A stretch of DNA of 49,588 nt, from NCBI GenBank assembly GCA_002395235.1, contig DGWK01000017.1, forward strand, positions 15,574 through 65,161, given 5' to 3'. This document shows positions 47,358-49,588 of this stretch, piece after piece. The notes below the pieces were generated by a model. The model was not told the origin of the DNA. It saw only the letters and a list, made by a program, of their open reading frames with translations, and did no database searches. Each line of letters starts with the position of its first letter. Position 1 is the first letter of the stretch. Position numbers and translations under genes: made by a program. The DNA is from Lachnospiraceae bacterium UBA4260 (GTDB lineage Bacteria > Bacillota > Clostridia > Lachnospirales > Lachnospiraceae).

Positions 47358-48584
47358 TTATTTCTTCATCGTTTCAGAAACTCTCCGTCCAAGCGCTTCC
47401 AGGTCTTGCGCAGCGCCGGTCATCTCCTGAATGGCCCTTGCCCGCAGGCGGGGCCTGCACCCTTCTTCGGGATCGGTAAAGAGCCCGAAATAGACCTCTG
47501 TCAGCCCGCCGATCTGGTTGTCCTCGATCCCAGCGCGCTGCAGCATCGCGTTCTCATTGAGAAGGCGGAAGTTGTGGAGCGTCCGCACATAGGGCATCTC
47601 CATCGCGAAGCGCAGGATCTTCTGATTATAAGCTGCATAGCGCTTTTCCCACTCGGGATTGCCGCAGTCGGTAAATCCTGTCTCTGTCAGGAGCACCTGC
47701 TTGTCTGCGTCCCCGTATCTTTTCATGACCCGGTAAGCGGCGTCATTAAAGTCTCTCCAGAGGGTGTCGGGTTCTTCCACGTCCATGAACAGCTCATAAT
47801 CCGGCACATCTCTTGTTGTGAACACGTAAGGATGCCACGCGACCAGGTCAAAATAGTCATCGGTCTTTACGGACCAGAACCTGCCGGAAGCGATGCGGCT
47901 GTAAACCTGATCCAGAGCCCATGCGACGCCGTACATGACGGGGAAGAAATAGGGGAGTCCGCCGCCCAGGCCCTCGGTCGAGAGCGCGGGTGAGAAAGAA
48001 GCGACTTTAGCTTCCGGATTTCCCTTGCGGATTCCTCTGGCGGCAAAATACATCATATCCACCGCGATATCGTATTTTTCATCCGGCGTAAAGGGCTTGG
48101 ACATGTCCGTATCCAGAAATCCGTCGGGGTGAAGGAACGCGTTCAGGTTCCACTCATTGCCGACTTCCCAGATCTTTACCTGCGGGAAGAGAGAGGCCAT
48201 AGTGCACCAGGACTGCTCCAGCATTTCCAGCGCCTGCATGTAAAGGCTTCCCGGCGTCAGGTCCCGCTCAGGCATCGCATGTCCCATGCGCTGCTTACAG
48301 CCTTCCGGGAGGAACCACTCGTGGCTCATGCCGGTGACTTCGATATCCAGCTGCGCAGCTCTGTCAAGAAGTCTCTTGTGCTGCGCGACGGCTTCGAGGT
48401 CGGGCGTCTGCGGATCTGTCAGTATTTCCGTGATATGCATCCAGGAGCGATACGCCGTGCATCCCAGCCCCTTAATGAGGTCCATACAGGCGGCGGGATC
48501 GATTCCCTGGTCGCGCTGTCTCTGGATCAGCGGCTCGCCTACGCCGAAAAATCGGGTTTTGTCTTTGTGTTCTGTCATGGTCAT
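47358..48584 (-). CDS. Glycoside hydrolase, clan GH-A (GH39/GH5-like), specificity unknown
   Basis: 408 aa, cytoplasmic. A TIM-barrel enzyme of the retaining clan: the likely acid/base is the Glu of IWEVGNEWN and the likely nucleophile the Glu of VLLTETGFTD; further motifs are YRSWMHI and LVAWHPYVFTT. I cannot assign a numbered family with certainty. ATG 48584 is preceded by GGAGA at 8 bases. It starts an operon with the carboxylesterase and uses the 20-bp-spaced TTATTTTGC operator. It is divergent from the GH78-like gene at 48841, which uses the same operator type in mirror orientation. Confidence 0.82.
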   Translation of the reverse strand: MTMTEHKDKTRFFGVGEPLIQRQRDQGIDPAACMDLIKGLGCTAYRSWMHITEILTDPQTPDLEAVAQHKRLLDRAAQLDIEVTGMSHEWFLPEGCKQRMGHAMPERDLTPGSLYMQALEMLEQSWCTMASLFPQVKIWEVGNEWNLNAFLHPDGFLDTDMSKPFTPDEKYDIAVDMMYFAARGIRKGNPEAKVASFSPALSTEGLGGGLPYFFPVMYGVAWALDQVYSRIASGRFWSVKTDDYFDLVAWHPYVFTTRDVPDYELFMDVEEPDTLWRDFNDAAYRVMKRYGDADKQVLLTETGFTDCGNPEWEKRYAAYNQKILRFAMEMPYVRTLHNFRLLNENAMLQRAGIEDNQIGGLTEVYFGLFTDPEEGCRPRLRARAIQEMTGAAQDLEALGRRVSETMKK

Positions 48585-48623
48585 TTGAGCGGTCTCCGTT
48601 CTTGTTTGTTTTTTGTTGTAATA

Positions 48624-48684
48624 AGTTTATGAAAAAGCTGTCGCAGAAGATATCTTTATTTTGCTCATTTTGTTCTTATATTGC
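48624..48684 (-). promoter_or_regulatory. Second-regulon operator and promoter, GH-A/esterase operon
   Basis: TTATTTTGC (48656-48664) and TTATATTGC (48676-48684) are 20 bp apart. The - strand -10 TAAACT (48629-48624) lies 26 bp from the near box. Confidence 0.68.
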
Positions 48685-48740
48685 AAATGTTGGAGACAAT
48701 GGATCCGGGGATGTACCTATGTGCCCCATGATTCCTTGAT

Positions 48741-48801
48741 TGCAATATAAGAATATTTTGTACAAAATAAGAGTATTATTTCGGTGCTGGTCTGTTATAC
48801 T
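48741..48801 (+). promoter_or_regulatory. Second-regulon operator and promoter, distal GH78-like gene
   Basis: On the - strand, TTATTTTGT (48769-48761) and TTATATTGC (48749-48741) are 20 bp apart. The + strand extended -10 TGT-TATACT (48793-48801) lies 26 bp from the near box. It mirrors the site at 48656-48684. Confidence 0.7.
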
Positions 48802-48840
48802 AATCTTAATAAAGCAGAAGATTACCACATGGAGGCTGAA

Positions 48841-49588
48841 ATGACCGCAATAAATAAAAAAAGAAACGGAAAATGGATCTGGACAGCGGATTGGACGCAG
48901 GAGGACAGCAGGAGCCCGAGGCTTGTCTGGTTTTATACAGAAATAGAAGGGAAGAGCGGAAAGGCCGCGGGAACGGATGGAATCAGGATCACGGCGGACT
49001 GCCGCTACAAATTATATATAGACGGAGAGCCGGTGCAGTATGGCCCCGCCAAAGGGGATCACGAGGTTCACTATCTGGACACCGTTAATCCCGGCAGTTT
49101 TCAGGCGGTCGGCGTGCATTCGGCGGCCGTTGCGGTGCTTCATTACCCGGAGGACCCCAATGTGGGAAACCACAGTATGTTCAGCTCGGATACGCCCGGA
49201 CTCTATGTAGAAGGCTTAGAGTTCCTTTCGGAAAACGGTGAAAGGGTCGTACAGGGCTGGAAGAGCTATGTGGACAGATCGGTTTCCTTTATCAGAGAAG
49301 AGGAGCGATTCGCGCCTCTGCAGTTTCATGAACTGCACCGGGAGGCGGGAAAAGAGCGGGTTCTGCAGCCGGTGATCGTGCGGCGAGAAGAGGAGATGCC
49401 CGTCTATCTGCGCCCGGAGAACCTCGCGGAAAGACCCATTCCGCCGATGCTGCTCAAGGAGCACTCCTTTTCCCTGCCGGTCAGCCGCGTGGAGCCTCAC
49501 AGCAAAGAGACATTTGTCCTCGATGCCGGCGAAGAGATGTGCGCTTTTCCCAAACTGCGTGTTTCAGGAGGAAAAGGTGCCCGGATCA
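48841..49588 (+). CDS. GH78-like alpha-L-rhamnosidase, N-terminal part (3' end outside window)
   Basis: 249 codons are visible without a stop before the window edge. GGAGG (48831-48835) sits five bases before ATG 48841. The text KWIWTADWTQ, ADCRYKLYIDGEPVQYGPAKGD and TPGLYVEGLEF matches the N-terminal sugar-binding sandwich (Bac_rhamnosid_N type) of GH78 enzymes; the catalytic barrel is not in the window. No signal peptide. It is divergent from the GH clan A operon and carries the same operator type in mirror orientation, so both are likely induced together. Confidence 0.75.
   Translation, partial: MTAINKKRNGKWIWTADWTQEDSRSPRLVWFYTEIEGKSGKAAGTDGIRITADCRYKLYIDGEPVQYGPAKGDHEVHYLDTVNPGSFQAVGVHSAAVAVLHYPEDPNVGNHSMFSSDTPGLYVEGLEFLSENGERVVQGWKSYVDRSVSFIREEERFAPLQFHELHREAGKERVLQPVIVRREEEMPVYLRPENLAERPIPPMLLKEHSFSLPVSRVEPHSKETFVLDAGEEMCAFPKLRVSGGKGARI

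Overview
The window looks like a chromosomal segment of a GC-rich Bacillota, most like a gut or rumen Lachnospiraceae. The evidence is strong AGGAGG-type ribosome binding sites, AgrC-like GHKL kinases with LytTR regulators, GPH sugar symporters, membrane-anchored permuted GH3 enzymes and an ANTAR protein beside glutamine synthetase. No rRNA or tRNA gene was seen, so the placement is inference.

1-9015 is a nitrogen/glutamine block on the + strand: gltB (5' truncated by the window edge), gltD, pyrG, glnA and an ANTAR regulator. It makes and spends glutamine. A long palindromic repeat sits directly after the stop codon of gltD and again directly after the ANTAR gene, so the pyrG-glnA-ANTAR part is bracketed by two copies.

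9274-42511 is a glycan-utilisation region, mostly + strand: a GH43, a LytTR/GHKL two-component system with a GPH transporter, a permuted GH3 with a small four-helix membrane protein, a second LytTR/GHKL system, a GH2, a second GPH transporter, an anchored esterase, a second GH3 plus four-helix protein, and three GH78-type proteins in a row. Set into it on the - strand (15098-20181) is a cell-surface operon with an MBOAT O-acyltransferase and two SGNH-like proteins carrying BspA-type leucine-rich repeats.

42593-49588 holds - strand genes (a GH clan A enzyme, a type-B carboxylesterase, a third GPH transporter, a nucleoside-hydrolase-family protein and a DUF3237-like protein) and, divergently, the start of another GH78-like gene that runs off the window.

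The most interesting signal is regulatory. Six transcription units in the glycan region (GH43, GPH1, GH3-1, GH2, GH3-2 and the GH78 trio) each carry two TTYRCG boxes exactly 21 bp apart. In five of the six, a -10 box follows 30-31 bp downstream, with no recognisable -35. I infer this is the operator of the LytTR regulators encoded between them. The last block uses a different operator: two TTATWTTGY-type boxes 20 bp apart, present three times, each exactly 26 bp from its -10. The window therefore seems to hold two separate glycan regulons with readable cis-codes.

Likely physiology: surface-anchored GH3 enzymes and esterases trim a rhamnose- and galactose/arabinose-containing plant glycoside or pectic side chain. 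GPH symporters import the products, and cytoplasmic GH43, GH2 and GH78 enzymes finish them. The exact substrate cannot be read from sequence.
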